Source: Kitasatospora aureofaciens (GTDB taxonomy: Bacteria > Actinomycetota > Actinomycetes > Streptomycetales > Streptomycetaceae). Taken from it: a stretch of 41,923 nt of DNA. The stretch covers positions 1 through 41,923 of the forward strand of contig NZ_JPRF03000055.1 in the NCBI RefSeq assembly GCF_001188955.3. The letters run 5' to 3'. Of the stretch, positions 8,004-16,642 are shown in pieces. The position numbers and the translations under genes are program-made. Within the stretch, counting starts at the first letter, position 1; the number at the start of each line of letters is the position of its first letter. The notes under the pieces are model-generated. The model was not told the DNA's origin. It saw only the letters and a program-made list of their open reading frames with translations, and searched no databases.

Positions 8004-9614
8004 TCAGTGCGCCGCTACGGGCTCCGGCGCGTTCTCCAGCTCGTCGTCGCCGGCCTCGGCGCTGTAGTCGGAGGGCTTGGTCTCGTCCGGGCCGTCGGGC
8101 GCCTTGACCGCCCGCAGCACCAGGGTGAGCGCCACCGCCACGATCAGGTTGAGCGCGAAGGCGGTCAGGCCGATGTAGCCGATCTCGCCGATGCCGGGGA
8201 TCTCGGCCGCGTTGCCGCCGAAGTGCTTGGTGGCCGGGCTGGCCAGCCCGTACGCCTTCCAGGTGCCGTAGACCATGCCGGCCGCCCAGCCCGCGAACAG
8301 CGCCCAGTGGTGGAACCAGCGGGTGAACAGGCCGCCGACGATCGCCACGAAGGTCTGCAGGATCCACAGACCGCCCAGCAGCTGGAGGTTGATCGCGGCC
8401 TGCTTGTCCATGCCGAGGACGAAGACCAGGGCGCCGACCTTGACCAGCAGCGAGACCAGCTTGGCGATCCGGGTCTCGTCGGCGGGGGTGGCGGCGGGCT
8501 TGAGCCACTCCTTGTAGACGTTGCGGGTGAACAGGTTGGCCGCCGCGATGGACATGATGGCGGCCGGTACCAGCGCGCCGATCCCGATCGCGGCGAAGGC
8601 CACACCGGTGAACCAGTCCGGGAACATGTTCGCGAACAGCTGCGGCACCGACAGCTGGGAGTTGTAGCCCTTGACGCCGCTGCCCACCCCCGCCGCGATC
8701 GCCATGAAGCCGAGCAGCGCCAGCAGGCCGAGCATCAGCGAGTACGCGGGCATGATCGCCATGTTGCGGCGCACGGTGTTGCGGGACTTGGAGGCCAGCA
8801 CGCCGGTCACCGAGTGCGGGTACATGAACAGCGCCATCGCCGACCCCAGCCCCAGCGTGGCGTACGTCCACTGCTTGTTGTCCGGGAGGGTCAGCCCGCC
8901 GGCCTTGGCCTGCTTGAAGTGGTCGGCGGCCGCGCCGAAGATGTGCCCGTAGCCGCCGAGGCGGAGCGGGATGTAGATCACCGCGACGATGATCACGATG
9001 TAGACCAGGGCGTCCTTGACGAAGGCGATCAGCGCCGGGGCGCGCAGGCCCGAGGAGTAGGTGTAGGCGGCCAGCACGCCGAAGGCGAGGAACAGCGGCA
9101 GGTCCTTGACGAACCAGTTGGCGTTCTCCCCGCCGCCGACGCCGAGCACGTCCAGCACCGCCTGGATGCCGACCAGCTGCAGGGCGATGTACGGCATGGT
9201 GGCCAGGATCCCGGTCAGCGCGACGACCAGGGACAGCGGCCGGGAGCCGTAGCGGCCGCGGACGAAGTCGGCCGGGGTCACGTAGCCGTGCACCCGGGAG
9301 ACCGACCAGAGCCGCGGCAGGAACAGGAAGACCAGCGGGTAGGCGATGATCGTGTACGGCACCGCGAAGAAGCCCGCCGCGCCGGTCGCGTAGACCGCCG
9401 CCGGGACGGCCACGAAGGTGTACGCGGTGTAGAGGTCACCGCCGAGCAGGAACCAGGTCACCCAGGTCCCGAAGCTGCGCCCGCCCAGGCCCCACTCGTC
9501 CAGGTGCGCCGCGTTGTCCGCGCGGCGCCAGCGCGAGGCGAGGAAGCCCATCGCGGTGACGAGGAGGAAGAACAGCACGAAGACCACGAGGGCCGGCACG
9601 TTGACGTCCTTCAT
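8004..9614 (-). CDS. mctP: Sodium:solute symporter, monocarboxylate permease (MctP/MctC-like)
   Basis: 536 aa. A 13-helix SSS-family symporter, most like the actinobacterial/rhizobial monocarboxylate permeases that import pyruvate, lactate or acetate. Evidence: FLLGGDLYTAYTFVAVP in the second helix, HGYVTPADFVRGRYGS, and the small upstream DUF3311 partner that accompanies this subfamily. Hydrophobic segments are regular along the length and the C-terminal 40 residues are hydrophilic. The start ATG overlaps the stop of the DUF3311 gene (ATGA), so translation is coupled. The exact substrate is inferred from the family. Confidence 0.9.
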   Translation of the reverse strand: MKDVNVPALVVFVLFFLLVTAMGFLASRWRRADNAAHLDEWGLGGRSFGTWVTWFLLGGDLYTAYTFVAVPAAVYATGAAGFFAVPYTIIAYPLVFLFLPRLWSVSRVHGYVTPADFVRGRYGSRPLSLVVALTGILATMPYIALQLVGIQAVLDVLGVGGGENANWFVKDLPLFLAFGVLAAYTYSSGLRAPALIAFVKDALVYIVIIVAVIYIPLRLGGYGHIFGAAADHFKQAKAGGLTLPDNKQWTYATLGLGSAMALFMYPHSVTGVLASKSRNTVRRNMAIMPAYSLMLGLLALLGFMAIAAGVGSGVKGYNSQLSVPQLFANMFPDWFTGVAFAAIGIGALVPAAIMSIAAANLFTRNVYKEWLKPAATPADETRIAKLVSLLVKVGALVFVLGMDKQAAINLQLLGGLWILQTFVAIVGGLFTRWFHHWALFAGWAAGMVYGTWKAYGLASPATKHFGGNAAEIPGIGEIGYIGLTAFALNLIVAVALTLVLRAVKAPDGPDETKPSDYSAEAGDDELENAPEPVAAH

Positions 9615-9907
9615 CGCGCACCGCCGTTCCGGGCCGCCTTGCGGGCCTTCTCGTCCCGGTTGATCAGCAGGTAGGCGGCGACCGTGAAGACGGCCGACAC
9701 CGGCACCCAGAGCAGCTGGTACCAGTAGAAGAAGGGCATCCCGGCCACCGCCGGATCGGGCTTGTCGTACGAGGAGACCCAGAGCATCGCGACGATCGGC
9801 ACGAGCAGGGCGAGCCCGGCCAGCACCCGCTCGGGGGTCACCGCCGGGACGGGGGCCCCGGCTGGCTCGGGCATGACAGCTTTGTCGGGGGCTTGGTCAG
9901 AGGGCAT
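9611..9907 (-). CDS. DUF3311 small membrane protein
   Basis: 98 aa. Two transmembrane helices (about residues 28-45 and 62-82) around the DUF3311 signature PFFYWYQLLWVP, then a basic tail. Proteins of this family are encoded directly before SSS symporters and probably act as an assembly or accessory subunit, comparable to the DUF485 proteins paired with acetate permeases. The stop overlaps the transporter start by 4 nt. CGGAGC lies upstream of the ATG. Confidence 0.88.
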   Translation of the reverse strand: MPSDQAPDKAVMPEPAGAPVPAVTPERVLAGLALLVPIVAMLWVSSYDKPDPAVAGMPFFYWYQLLWVPVSAVFTVAAYLLINRDEKARKAARNGGAR

Positions 9908-10017
9908 CTTCGGCTCCGCTCCGGAGGGGTCTCCCCGTCGGCGCCGCAGCCCCCGGAAGCGCCGCGCACGCCCGCGAGCCCGCCGAGCAGCACCATCGGT
10001 GATCAGCAGTCAGTACG

Positions 10018-10053
10018 GCTGCGCAATCTAGAGCATGGCGTGATCCATGTCAC
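10018..10053 (-). promoter_or_regulatory. Sigma70-type promoter for DUF3311-mctP
   Basis: On the minus strand GTGACA (10048-10053) and TAGATT (10025-10030) are separated by exactly 17 bp, giving a start near 10018 and a leader of about 110 nt. The spacer contains an ATGG...CCAT inverted repeat that could be an operator. Confidence 0.55.
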
Positions 10054-10091
10054 CGGATTGGCGCAACTTTCCGCCATCCGGACACTGCTAT

Positions 10092-10328
10092 TCGCCCGCT
10101 CGCCTCCGGTCCGCTCCGGGCCCGGTGCCGACGCTCGTCGCTCCGGCGCTCGTTCCTCGCTTGTCGCTTCTCCCTTTCGGCACCGGCGCGGCCCTTCGGC
10201 TCGGGGCGGTGACTCGCCCGCTCGCCTCCGGTCCGCTCCGGACCCGGTTCCGACGCTCGTCGCTCCGGCGCTCGTTCCTCGCTTGTCGCTTCTCCCTTTC
10301 GGCACCGGCGCGGCCCTTCGGCTCGGGG
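10092..10328. repeat. 115-bp tandem duplication
   Basis: Two 115-bp copies (10092-10206 and 10214-10328) are separated by 7 bp and differ at only two positions that I can see (near 10120 and 10128 of copy 1). The unit is open in several frames and rich in CTCG/CTTC steps. It sits between the mctP operon promoter and the dasR terminator, where no gene is predicted. The 9908-10091 part of the gap holds only the mctP leader and promoter. Confidence 0.85.
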
Positions 10329-10335
10329 AAGCGAA

Positions 10336-10372
10336 CGGGCACCGGCGCGCGGGTCGTGCGCGCCGGTGCCCG
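10336..10372 (-). terminator. dasR terminator
   Basis: A perfect 15-bp stem (10336-10350 with 10358-10372, arm CGGGCACCGGCGCGC) and a 7-nt loop, 21 nt beyond the dasR stop. Confidence 0.85.
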
Positions 10373-10393
10373 TGGTGGAACGAGGGGGTGCGG

Positions 10394-11182
10394 CTACTCC
10401 GGACGCTTCAGCCGGGTGATGAACTTGTAGCGGTCGCCGCGGTAGATCGAGCGGACCCACTCCACCGGGTCGCCCTCGCCGTCGAAGGAGTGCCGGGAGA
10501 GCTGGAGCATCGGCAGGCCGAGGTCGGAGCCGAGCAGCCCGGCCTCGCGCGGGTTGGCGAGGGTGGTCTCGATGGTCTCCTCGGCCTCGGCCACGGTGAC
10601 CCCGTAGACCTCGCGCAGCGCCGCGTACAGCGAGTTGTGCTTGGCGAGGTTGCGCCGCAGCGAGGGGAAGCGCTTGGCGGAGAGGTGGGCGACCTCGATG
10701 GCCATCGGGTCGCCGTTGGCCAGGCGCAGCCGCTCGATCCGCAGGACCCGGCCGCCGGGCTTGATGTCCAGCAGCGGGGCGAGCCGGTCGTCGGCGGTGA
10801 TGTAGCCGATCTCGATCAGCCGGGAGGTGGGCTCCAGGCCCTGGGCGCGCATGTCCTCGGTGTAGGAGGTGAGCTGCAGCGCCTGGGCGACCTTGGGCTT
10901 GGCGACGAAGGTGCCCTTGCCCTGGATGCGCTCCAGCCGGCCCTCGACGACCAGTTCCTGCAGGGCCTGGCGGACGGTGGTGCGCGAGGTGTCGAACTGG
11001 GCGGCCAGCGCGCGCTCGGGCGGGACCGGGGTGCCCGCGGGCTGGGTCTCGGTGAGCTGGAGGAGGTGGCGCTTGAGGCCGTAGTACTTGGGGACGCGCG
11101 CGGTCGGATCGGCGCTCTGCGTCGGGAGGTTCCTCACCTCGGGGTCGTCGGCCTGGGCTGTGGTTCCCCCGTCGCTGCTCAT
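10394..11182 (-). CDS. dasR: DasR, GntR/HutC-family aminosugar regulator
   Basis: 262 aa. Global repressor of aminosugar uptake and use; in streptomycetes it is released from DNA by glucosamine-6-phosphate-type ligands. The N-terminal winged helix spans about residues 30-100 (PPERALAAQFDTSRTTVRQAL, then GRLERIQGKGTFVA) and a UTRA effector domain occupies about 115-255. The 30-residue leader before the helix-turn-helix is usual for DasR. The gene is divergent from dasA with two DasR boxes between, the classical arrangement. It ends at a 15-bp terminator. Repeated CACATCGTT motifs lie within 120 bp upstream of its start and may control dasR itself. Confidence 0.93.
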   Translation of the reverse strand: MSSDGGTTAQADDPEVRNLPTQSADPTARVPKYYGLKRHLLQLTETQPAGTPVPPERALAAQFDTSRTTVRQALQELVVEGRLERIQGKGTFVAKPKVAQALQLTSYTEDMRAQGLEPTSRLIEIGYITADDRLAPLLDIKPGGRVLRIERLRLANGDPMAIEVAHLSAKRFPSLRRNLAKHNSLYAALREVYGVTVAEAEETIETTLANPREAGLLGSDLGLPMLQLSRHSFDGEGDPVEWVRSIYRGDRYKFITRLKRPE

Positions 11183-11226
11183 CGGACCTGTTCTCCCGCT
11201 TCTCGCGGGGCCTTCTACCGCCCCGC

Positions 11227-11299
11227 CACATCGTTAACGGACCACATCGTTGCATGTATGGCTGCGGAACGAATACCTCATCACGCGATGAACGATGTG
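11227..11299. promoter_or_regulatory. Three CACATCGTT motifs upstream of dasR
   Basis: CACATCGTT occurs at 11227-11235 and 11243-11251 in direct orientation, 16 bp apart, and inverted (AACGATGTG) at 11291-11299. All lie between 44 and 118 bp upstream of the dasR start. The motif does not resemble the DasR box and would suit a different regulator. Confidence 0.45.
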
Positions 11300-11344
11300 C
11301 GGTGTCGGCTTGATAACGGGTGGTCGAGTTCCGTCGAACAGCCG

Positions 11345-11396
11345 TTGACAGGCCCATTGGTCTAGGCCAAGCTCCAGGCATCTGGTCTACACCACT
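11345..11396 (+). promoter_or_regulatory. dasA promoter with two DasR boxes (dre)
   Basis: A TTGACA hexamer (11345-11350) is followed by ATTGGTCTAGGCCAAG (11356-11371), matching 12 of 16 positions of the DasR consensus ACTGGTCTAGACCACT, and by TCTGGTCTACACCACT (11381-11396), matching 14 of 16. The first box covers the expected -10 region, so DasR binding should block RNA polymerase. The second box lies 122 bp before the dasA GTG. Confidence 0.85.
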
Positions 11397-11518
11397 AGGC
11401 CGGTATCGATGAATCCCCCACCCGCTCGAAGGGGTCCGCGGCACCAGTCCTCCCGCTTTGCGTGGGTATGCCGCTACCGCCCGACGGGGGTAACCCAGGC
11501 ATCCCTCAGGAGGATGGC

Positions 11519-12802
11519 GTGAAGCGTCAGCTCATCGCGGCGGTCGGCGTCGCAGCAATGGTCGTCGGTCTCGCGGCTTGTGGCTCGGACGGCAAGAAGG
11601 ACGGTGACTCGAAGGCGTCCTCCACGTCCGCCGACAGGTACAAGGGCAAGACGCTCAAGGTGTGGACGATGACCGGCTCCGCCCCCAAGGGCTGGACCGA
11701 CTCGGTCAAGAGCGAGTTCGAGACCACCTACCCGGGCTCCAAGGTCGACTTCCAGACCCAGGAGTGGACCGACATCGGCCCGAAGATCACCGCCGCGCTG
11801 TCCGAGGGCTCCGTCGACGTCCTGGAGCTGGGCAACACCCAGACCTCCGGCTACGCCGCCACCGGCGGTCTGCTCGACCTCACCAAGGACAAGTCCGCGC
11901 TGGGCGGCGACGGCTGGGCCGCCAACCAGAACGAGGCCGCGATGCTGGACGGCAAGCAGTACGCCGCCCCGTGGTGGGTCTCCAACCGCGTGGTCGCCTA
12001 CAACAAGGACCTCTGGAAGGCCGCCGGCCTGACGGACGCGCCGAAGACCCTGGACGAGTTCTACACCGACCTGGACAAGCTGAAGGCCACCCCGGGCGTC
12101 GCCGACCCGATCTACCTGCCGGGCCAGGAGTGGTACACCTACTTCGGCCTGCTCACCGGCGAGGGCGGCAAGATCGCCAAGAAGGACGGCGACAAGTGGG
12201 TCGGCGGCCTGGAGTCGCCCGAGGCGCAGCGGGCCTTCGAGACCTACAAGAAGCTGCAGAGCTACTCGGCCACCGGTCCGAAGGACAAGGACGAGGCCAC
12301 CCCGCAGCAGAAGGACGTCTTCGCCAAGGGCAACGTCGGCGCCATGATCGCCCTCGGCTGGGAGCTGCCGGCCGAGAAGGACATGCCGAAGGACAAGATC
12401 GGCTTCTTCCCGCTCCCGGGCAAGACCGCCGACAAGCCGTCCGGCGTCTTCATCGGTGGCTCGAACCTCGCGGTCGCCGCGCAGAGCAAGAACACCGACA
12501 TGGCGAAGGACTTCCTGAAGATCGCCCTCGACGACAAGAACGAGGGCCTGGTCGCCGCGGCCGGGAACATCCCGAACAAGCCGGCCCTGAACAGCCAGCT
12601 CACCGGTGACTTCGCGAAGGCCGCCCAGGCCGCCACCGCGGTCGGCGGGATCACCCCGAACACCCCGAACTGGGCCAGCGTCGAGAACAAGCCGAACCCG
12701 ATCAAGGACTTCCTGACCGCGGCCCTCCAGGGCGGCGACTACGCGGCCACCGCGAAGAAGTACGACGACGAGATCGCCAAGCGGCTCAACGAGAAGAACT
12801 AA
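11519..12802 (+). CDS. dasA: DasA, chitobiose-binding lipoprotein
   Basis: 427 aa. Extracellular solute-binding protein of the ABC importer for N,N'-diacetylchitobiose. The signal peptide ends in a lipobox with Cys21 (GLAAC). The mature part is a family 1 carbohydrate-binding protein (TLKVWTMTGSAPKGW near the N-terminus, then LELGNTQTSGYAATG). GTG 11519 was chosen because it is preceded by CAGGAGGA and gives a standard lipoprotein leader; an in-frame ATG 57 nt upstream adds non-signal residues. The gene is followed by a 10-bp hairpin before dasB, which would favour high binding-protein levels over permeases. Confidence 0.93.
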   Translation: MKRQLIAAVGVAAMVVGLAACGSDGKKDGDSKASSTSADRYKGKTLKVWTMTGSAPKGWTDSVKSEFETTYPGSKVDFQTQEWTDIGPKITAALSEGSVDVLELGNTQTSGYAATGGLLDLTKDKSALGGDGWAANQNEAAMLDGKQYAAPWWVSNRVVAYNKDLWKAAGLTDAPKTLDEFYTDLDKLKATPGVADPIYLPGQEWYTYFGLLTGEGGKIAKKDGDKWVGGLESPEAQRAFETYKKLQSYSATGPKDKDEATPQQKDVFAKGNVGAMIALGWELPAEKDMPKDKIGFFPLPGKTADKPSGVFIGGSNLAVAAQSKNTDMAKDFLKIALDDKNEGLVAAAGNIPNKPALNSQLTGDFAKAAQAATAVGGITPNTPNWASVENKPNPIKDFLTAALQGGDYAATAKKYDDEIAKRLNEKN

Positions 12803-12822
12803 GCACTGTGAGCGGCGTCGCT

Positions 12823-12847
12823 CACCGGCCCCGGCGGGGGGCCGGTG
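12823..12847 (+). terminator. Intra-operon hairpin between dasA and dasB
   Basis: CACCGGCCCC (12823-12832) pairs with GGGGCCGGTG (12838-12847) over a 5-nt loop, with no T-run behind it. It is better read as a partial terminator or 3' stabiliser of dasA mRNA than as a full stop. Confidence 0.65.
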
Positions 12848-12891
12848 GGCGGCGCCATCCGTCGTGGCCGGGTTGTGAGGAAGTGAGAACG

Positions 12892-13920
12892 ATGGCTGTG
12901 CATTCGGAGCGGGTGCAGGCACCGTCCCCGGGGTCAGGGGTGGCCGTTGTGGCCGAGATCGACACCAGTGCCGCCGGCGGCGGGGCCGAGGGCACCGCGC
13001 CGAAGCGCACCAGATCGGCGGGGGGACCGGGCATCGGCTCCCGCCTCGCCCCGTACCTGCTGCTGCTGCCGGCCACCGTGGCGACCCTCGCCCTGCTGGG
13101 CTGGCCGCTGCTGAAGACCGTCCTGCTGTCGTTCCAGAACCTCAACCGGCGCCAGCTGGTCATGCATCTGACCGAGTGGACCGGCTTCGACAACTACAAG
13201 GAGCAGCTGACCGACCCGGACTTCTGGGCGGTCACCGGGCGTACCGTCGCCTTCACCCTGATCAACGTGGTGCTGATCATGATCGGCGGCACCCTGATCG
13301 GCCTGCTGCTCAACCACCTCGGCAAGAAGATGCGCCTGGCGCTGTCGATCGCGCTGCTGATGGCCTGGGCCATGCCGGTGGTCGCCGCGACCACCGTCTA
13401 CACCTGGCTGTTCGACCAGCAGTGGGGTGTCGTCAACTGGCTCCTGGACCAGCTGGGTTGGCACTCGATGGCCGACTACAACTGGATGAGCGACGAGTAC
13501 TCGACCTTCTTCGTCGTCATCCTGCTGGTCGTCTGGATGTCGATCCCCTTCGTGGCGTTCAACATGTACGCCGGTCTGACCACCGTCCCCAAGGAGCTCT
13601 ACGAGGCCGCCAGGATGGACGGCGCCGGCTCCCTCAAGATCTTCAGCTCGGTGATCTTCCCGAACCTGAAGCCGTTCTTCCTCGCCACGACCTTCCTCGA
13701 AGTGATCTGGGTGTTCAAGTCCTTCACCCAGGTCTACGCGATCAACGGCGGCGGCCCCGAGAACCTCACCCGGACCCTGCCCGTGCACGCCTTCCTGGAG
13801 GGCTCGGGCAGCCAGCACTACGGCGTCGGCGCCGCGATCGCGGTGCTCACCATCCTGATGCTGGGTGCGCTGATGGCCTACTACTTCCGCATCATGATCA
13901 AGCAGGAGGACGAGCTGTGA
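12892..13920 (+). CDS. dasB: DasB, sugar ABC transporter permease
   Basis: 342 aa. Inner-membrane permease of the chitobiose importer. A cytoplasmic N-terminal region of about 45 residues rich in Ala, Gly and Ser precedes six predicted helices. The EAA loop that docks the ATPase is at about residue 238 (EAARMDGAGSLKIFSSVIFP). ATG 12892 follows a GAGGAAGTGAG ribosome site. The stop overlaps the dasC start (GTGA). No ATPase gene lies in the locus; in relatives the shared MsiK ATPase serves this system. Confidence 0.92.
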   Translation: MAVHSERVQAPSPGSGVAVVAEIDTSAAGGGAEGTAPKRTRSAGGPGIGSRLAPYLLLLPATVATLALLGWPLLKTVLLSFQNLNRRQLVMHLTEWTGFDNYKEQLTDPDFWAVTGRTVAFTLINVVLIMIGGTLIGLLLNHLGKKMRLALSIALLMAWAMPVVAATTVYTWLFDQQWGVVNWLLDQLGWHSMADYNWMSDEYSTFFVVILLVVWMSIPFVAFNMYAGLTTVPKELYEAARMDGAGSLKIFSSVIFPNLKPFFLATTFLEVIWVFKSFTQVYAINGGGPENLTRTLPVHAFLEGSGSQHYGVGAAIAVLTILMLGALMAYYFRIMIKQEDEL

Positions 13921-14744
13921 GGCGCTCTCTCTTCGGACGTACCTGGCCGAACGTGATCGCGGTCGTCCTCATCGTCTTCTTCGTCTTCCCCGTCTACTGG
14001 ATGATCGCGACCGCGTTCAAGCAGGACCGCGACATCATCAGCAAGACGCCGGTCTTCATTCCCTTCGATGCGACCTTCGACCACTTCGGCACCGCGGTCG
14101 ACGCGCCGGACTTCTGGACGTACGTCACCAACAGCGTCACCGTGACCGTCGGGGCGGTGGTGATCTCCCTGGTGATCGCGACCCTGGCGGCCTTCGCCGT
14201 CGCCCGGATGAAGTTCCGCGGCCGCAAGGCCTTCGTGCTGGTCATCATGATGGCGCAGATGGCGCCCTGGGAGGTCATGACCATCGCGGTCTACATGATC
14301 TCCCGCGACAACGACATGCTGAACAGCCTGCTGCCGCTGACCCTCTTCTACATGATGATGGTCCTGCCCTTCACGATCTGGACGCTGCGCGGCTTCATCG
14401 CCGCGGTGCCGAAGGAGCTGGAGGAGTCGGCCATGGTGGACGGCTGCACCCGCACCCAGGCCTTCGTGAAGGTGATCTTCCCGCTGCTGGCCCCCGGCCT
14501 GATGTCGACCTCGTTGTTCGGCTTCATCACGGCGTGGAACGAGTTCCCGCTCGTTCTGATCGTCAACAAGGAGCAGGGCAAGACGCTCCCGCTGTGGCTG
14601 TCCTCCTTCAAGACCGCCTTCGGCAACGACTGGGGCGCGACCATGGCGGCCTCCACGATGTTCGCCATCCCCGTGCTGATCCTGTTCGTCTTCCTGCAGC
14701 GCAAGGCGGTCGGCGGTCTGACCGACGGCGCCGTGAAGGGCTGA
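13917..14744 (+). CDS. dasC: DasC, sugar ABC transporter permease
   Basis: 275 aa. Second permease of the chitobiose importer, MalG-like. Six helices, with the EAA loop at about residue 170 (EESAMVDGCTRTQAFVKVIFP). The GTG start at 13917 overlaps the dasB stop by 4 nt, the usual translational coupling, and the N-terminus RRSLFGRTWPN leads straight into helix 1. The GH3 gene starts 6 nt after the stop, so dasA, dasB, dasC and GH3 form one operon. Confidence 0.92.
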   Translation: MRRSLFGRTWPNVIAVVLIVFFVFPVYWMIATAFKQDRDIISKTPVFIPFDATFDHFGTAVDAPDFWTYVTNSVTVTVGAVVISLVIATLAAFAVARMKFRGRKAFVLVIMMAQMAPWEVMTIAVYMISRDNDMLNSLLPLTLFYMMMVLPFTIWTLRGFIAAVPKELEESAMVDGCTRTQAFVKVIFPLLAPGLMSTSLFGFITAWNEFPLVLIVNKEQGKTLPLWLSSFKTAFGNDWGATMAASTMFAIPVLILFVFLQRKAVGGLTDGAVKG

Positions 14745-14750
14745 GCCACC

Positions 14751-16304
14751 GTGAGCATCCTCGTACCCACCGCCCCGGCCAGCGACCAGCTGCACCGGGA
14801 CGCCCTGACCGTCCTGCAGCCCGGCTTCGTCGGCACCGAGCCACCGGACTGGCTGCGCCGCCACCTGGCCGCCGGGCTCGGCTCGGTCGCGCTGTTCGAC
14901 CGCAACGTGGTCGACCTCGATCAGCTCTCCGCGCTCACCCGGGCGCTGCGCGCGGAGAACCCCGACCTCCTGATCGCGATCGACGAGGAGAGCGGCGACG
15001 TCACCCGGCTGGAGGCCGGCTCCGGCTCCTCCTGGCCGGGCAACCTCGCCCTCGGCGCGATCGACGACCCGGCGCTGACCCGGGACGTCGCCCGCGAGCT
15101 GGGCCGGGCGCTGGCCGCGGCCGGCGTCAACTACAACTGGGCGCCCACCGCGGACGTCAACTCCAACCCGCGCAACCCGGTGATCGGCGTCCGCTCCTTC
15201 GGCGCCGACCCGGAGCTGTGCGCCCGGCACACCGCCGCCTGGGTGGAGGGCCTGCAGTCGGCCGGCGTGGCCGCCTGCTCCAAGCACTTCCCCGGCCACG
15301 GCGACACCGCGGTGGACTCGCACCACGGCCTGCCGGTCATCGACGTCGACCTGGACGTGCTGCGCGCCCGCGACCTGGTGCCGTTCCGGGCCGCCATCGC
15401 GGCCGGCACCAAGGCGGTGATGACCGCCCACATCATGGTCCCGGCGCTGGACCCGAAGCTGCCGGCCACCCTGAGCCCGACCGTGCTGCGCGACCTGCTG
15501 CGCGCCGTCCCGGCCGACGGCGGCCTCGGCTACCAGGGTCTGATCGTCAGCGACGCGATCGAGATGGGTGCCATCGCCGACACCTTCGGCATGGGCGAGG
15601 GCACCGTGCTCGCGCTGGCGGCCGGCGCGGACGCGATCTGCGTCGGCGGCGGGCTGGCCGACGAGGAGACCGTGCTGATGCTGCGCGACGCCATCGTGGC
15701 GGGCGTGCGCTCCGGCGGGCTCGGCGAGGAGCGGCTGGCGGACGCCGCCGACCGGGTCCGGGCGCTGGGCAGCTGGGGCCGGATCGCGGCCCAGGGCGAG
15801 CAGCCCGAGCCGGACCTCGCGGTGGGCCTGCGGGCCGCCCGCCGGGCGCTGAAGGTGGTCCGGGCGCCGGGCCGCGAGGTGCTGCCGGTGAGCGAGCGCC
15901 CGTACGTGGCCTCGTTCTCGGACGAGCCGAACATCGCGGTCGGCGACGTGACCCCGTGGGGCGTGGCCGGGATGCTGGCCGACCGGTTCCCGGGCACCCG
16001 CACCCGCGAGGTGTCGGCCGCGGAGGCCGCGCCGGAGCTGCTGGACGCGCTGGTCGCCGAGGTGGTGGCCGGGGCCGAGGGCCGACGCCTGGTGCTGGTG
16101 GTGCGGGACGCGCACCGGCACGCCTGGATGGCCGCCGCGCTGAGCCGCCTGGTGGCGGCCCGGCCGGACGCCGCGGTGGTCGAGATGGGGCTGCCCCAGT
16201 CCGAGCCGGTGGGCGCGCTGCACATCGCCACCCACGGCGCCGCCCGGGTCTGCGGGCTGGCGGCCGTGGAGGTGCTCACCGGGCAGCCGGGAGCGATCGG
16301 CTGA
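14751..16304 (+). CDS. GH3 beta-N-acetylhexosaminidase (NagZ-like)
   Basis: 517 aa, GTG start. Probable cytosolic enzyme splitting imported chitobiose into GlcNAc. No signal peptide is seen. The GH3 hallmark KHFPGHGD (178-185) is followed by VDSHHGLP carrying the Asp/His dyad of NagZ-type enzymes (Asp189, His191), and the nucleophile is Asp268 in VSDAIEMGAI. A C-terminal region (about 360-517) without catalytic motifs resembles the second GH3 domain. It is longer than minimal NagZ (about 340 aa). Its position directly after dasC matches the das-associated hexosaminidase of other streptomycetes. An alternative role is recycling peptidoglycan GlcNAc-anhydroMurNAc. Confidence 0.88.
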   Translation: MSILVPTAPASDQLHRDALTVLQPGFVGTEPPDWLRRHLAAGLGSVALFDRNVVDLDQLSALTRALRAENPDLLIAIDEESGDVTRLEAGSGSSWPGNLALGAIDDPALTRDVARELGRALAAAGVNYNWAPTADVNSNPRNPVIGVRSFGADPELCARHTAAWVEGLQSAGVAACSKHFPGHGDTAVDSHHGLPVIDVDLDVLRARDLVPFRAAIAAGTKAVMTAHIMVPALDPKLPATLSPTVLRDLLRAVPADGGLGYQGLIVSDAIEMGAIADTFGMGEGTVLALAAGADAICVGGGLADEETVLMLRDAIVAGVRSGGLGEERLADAADRVRALGSWGRIAAQGEQPEPDLAVGLRAARRALKVVRAPGREVLPVSERPYVASFSDEPNIAVGDVTPWGVAGMLADRFPGTRTREVSAAEAAPELLDALVAEVVAGAEGRRLVLVVRDAHRHAWMAAALSRLVAARPDAAVVEMGLPQSEPVGALHIATHGAARVCGLAAVEVLTGQPGAIG

Positions 16305-16349
16305 ACCGTGCGGGGAGGCGTCACCGGCCGGGTCCGGGAGGCGTCGGCC

Positions 16350-16388
16350 GACGGGCCCGTCATGCGCATGTCGCATGGCGGGCCCGTC
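16350..16388 (+). terminator. Terminator of the das operon
   Basis: A 17-bp stem (10 bp, one T.G wobble, 6 bp; 16350-16366 with 16372-16388) and a 5-nt loop lie 45 nt after the GH3 stop. It separates the das operon from the second binding-protein gene. Confidence 0.85.
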
Positions 16389-16560
16389 CCGTTCTCCGGG
16401 CTGTCGGCCCGCGTTCCCACCCTGTGACCGTGTTCCCTCAAGAGGGTCTTAAATCCACCTTAAGTTCGACTTAGGGTGACAGGCCGACGACCGATCGCCA
16501 CCGAATCGCGACGGGGTGCAACGGAACGGCAACGGCCTTGGCAGGAAGGGGAGTTGGGCG

Positions 16561-16587
16561 TTGACACCGCCGTTGGTCTAGGCCAAA
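16561..16587 (+). promoter_or_regulatory. Promoter with DasR box before the second binding protein
   Basis: TTGACA (16561-16566) is followed by GTTGGTCTAGGCCAAA (16572-16587). The core TTGGTCTAGGCCAA is identical to the first dasA box and sits at the same place relative to TTGACA (1 bp closer or further), so both genes should respond to DasR. The rest of 16389-16560 shows no clear element. Confidence 0.8.
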
Positions 16588-16642
16588 GTCCACTCCGTTC
16601 CCTCCCGGCACCGCCCTCGGCCCTAGCACCTCGGAGAATGAC

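Noticed and set aside
13881..16376. An 831-aa open frame antisense to dasC and the GH3 gene
   Set aside because: Composition is low-complexity Gly/Arg/His/Gln typical of antisense frames in GC-rich DNA, with no start signal and well-supported genes on the other strand.
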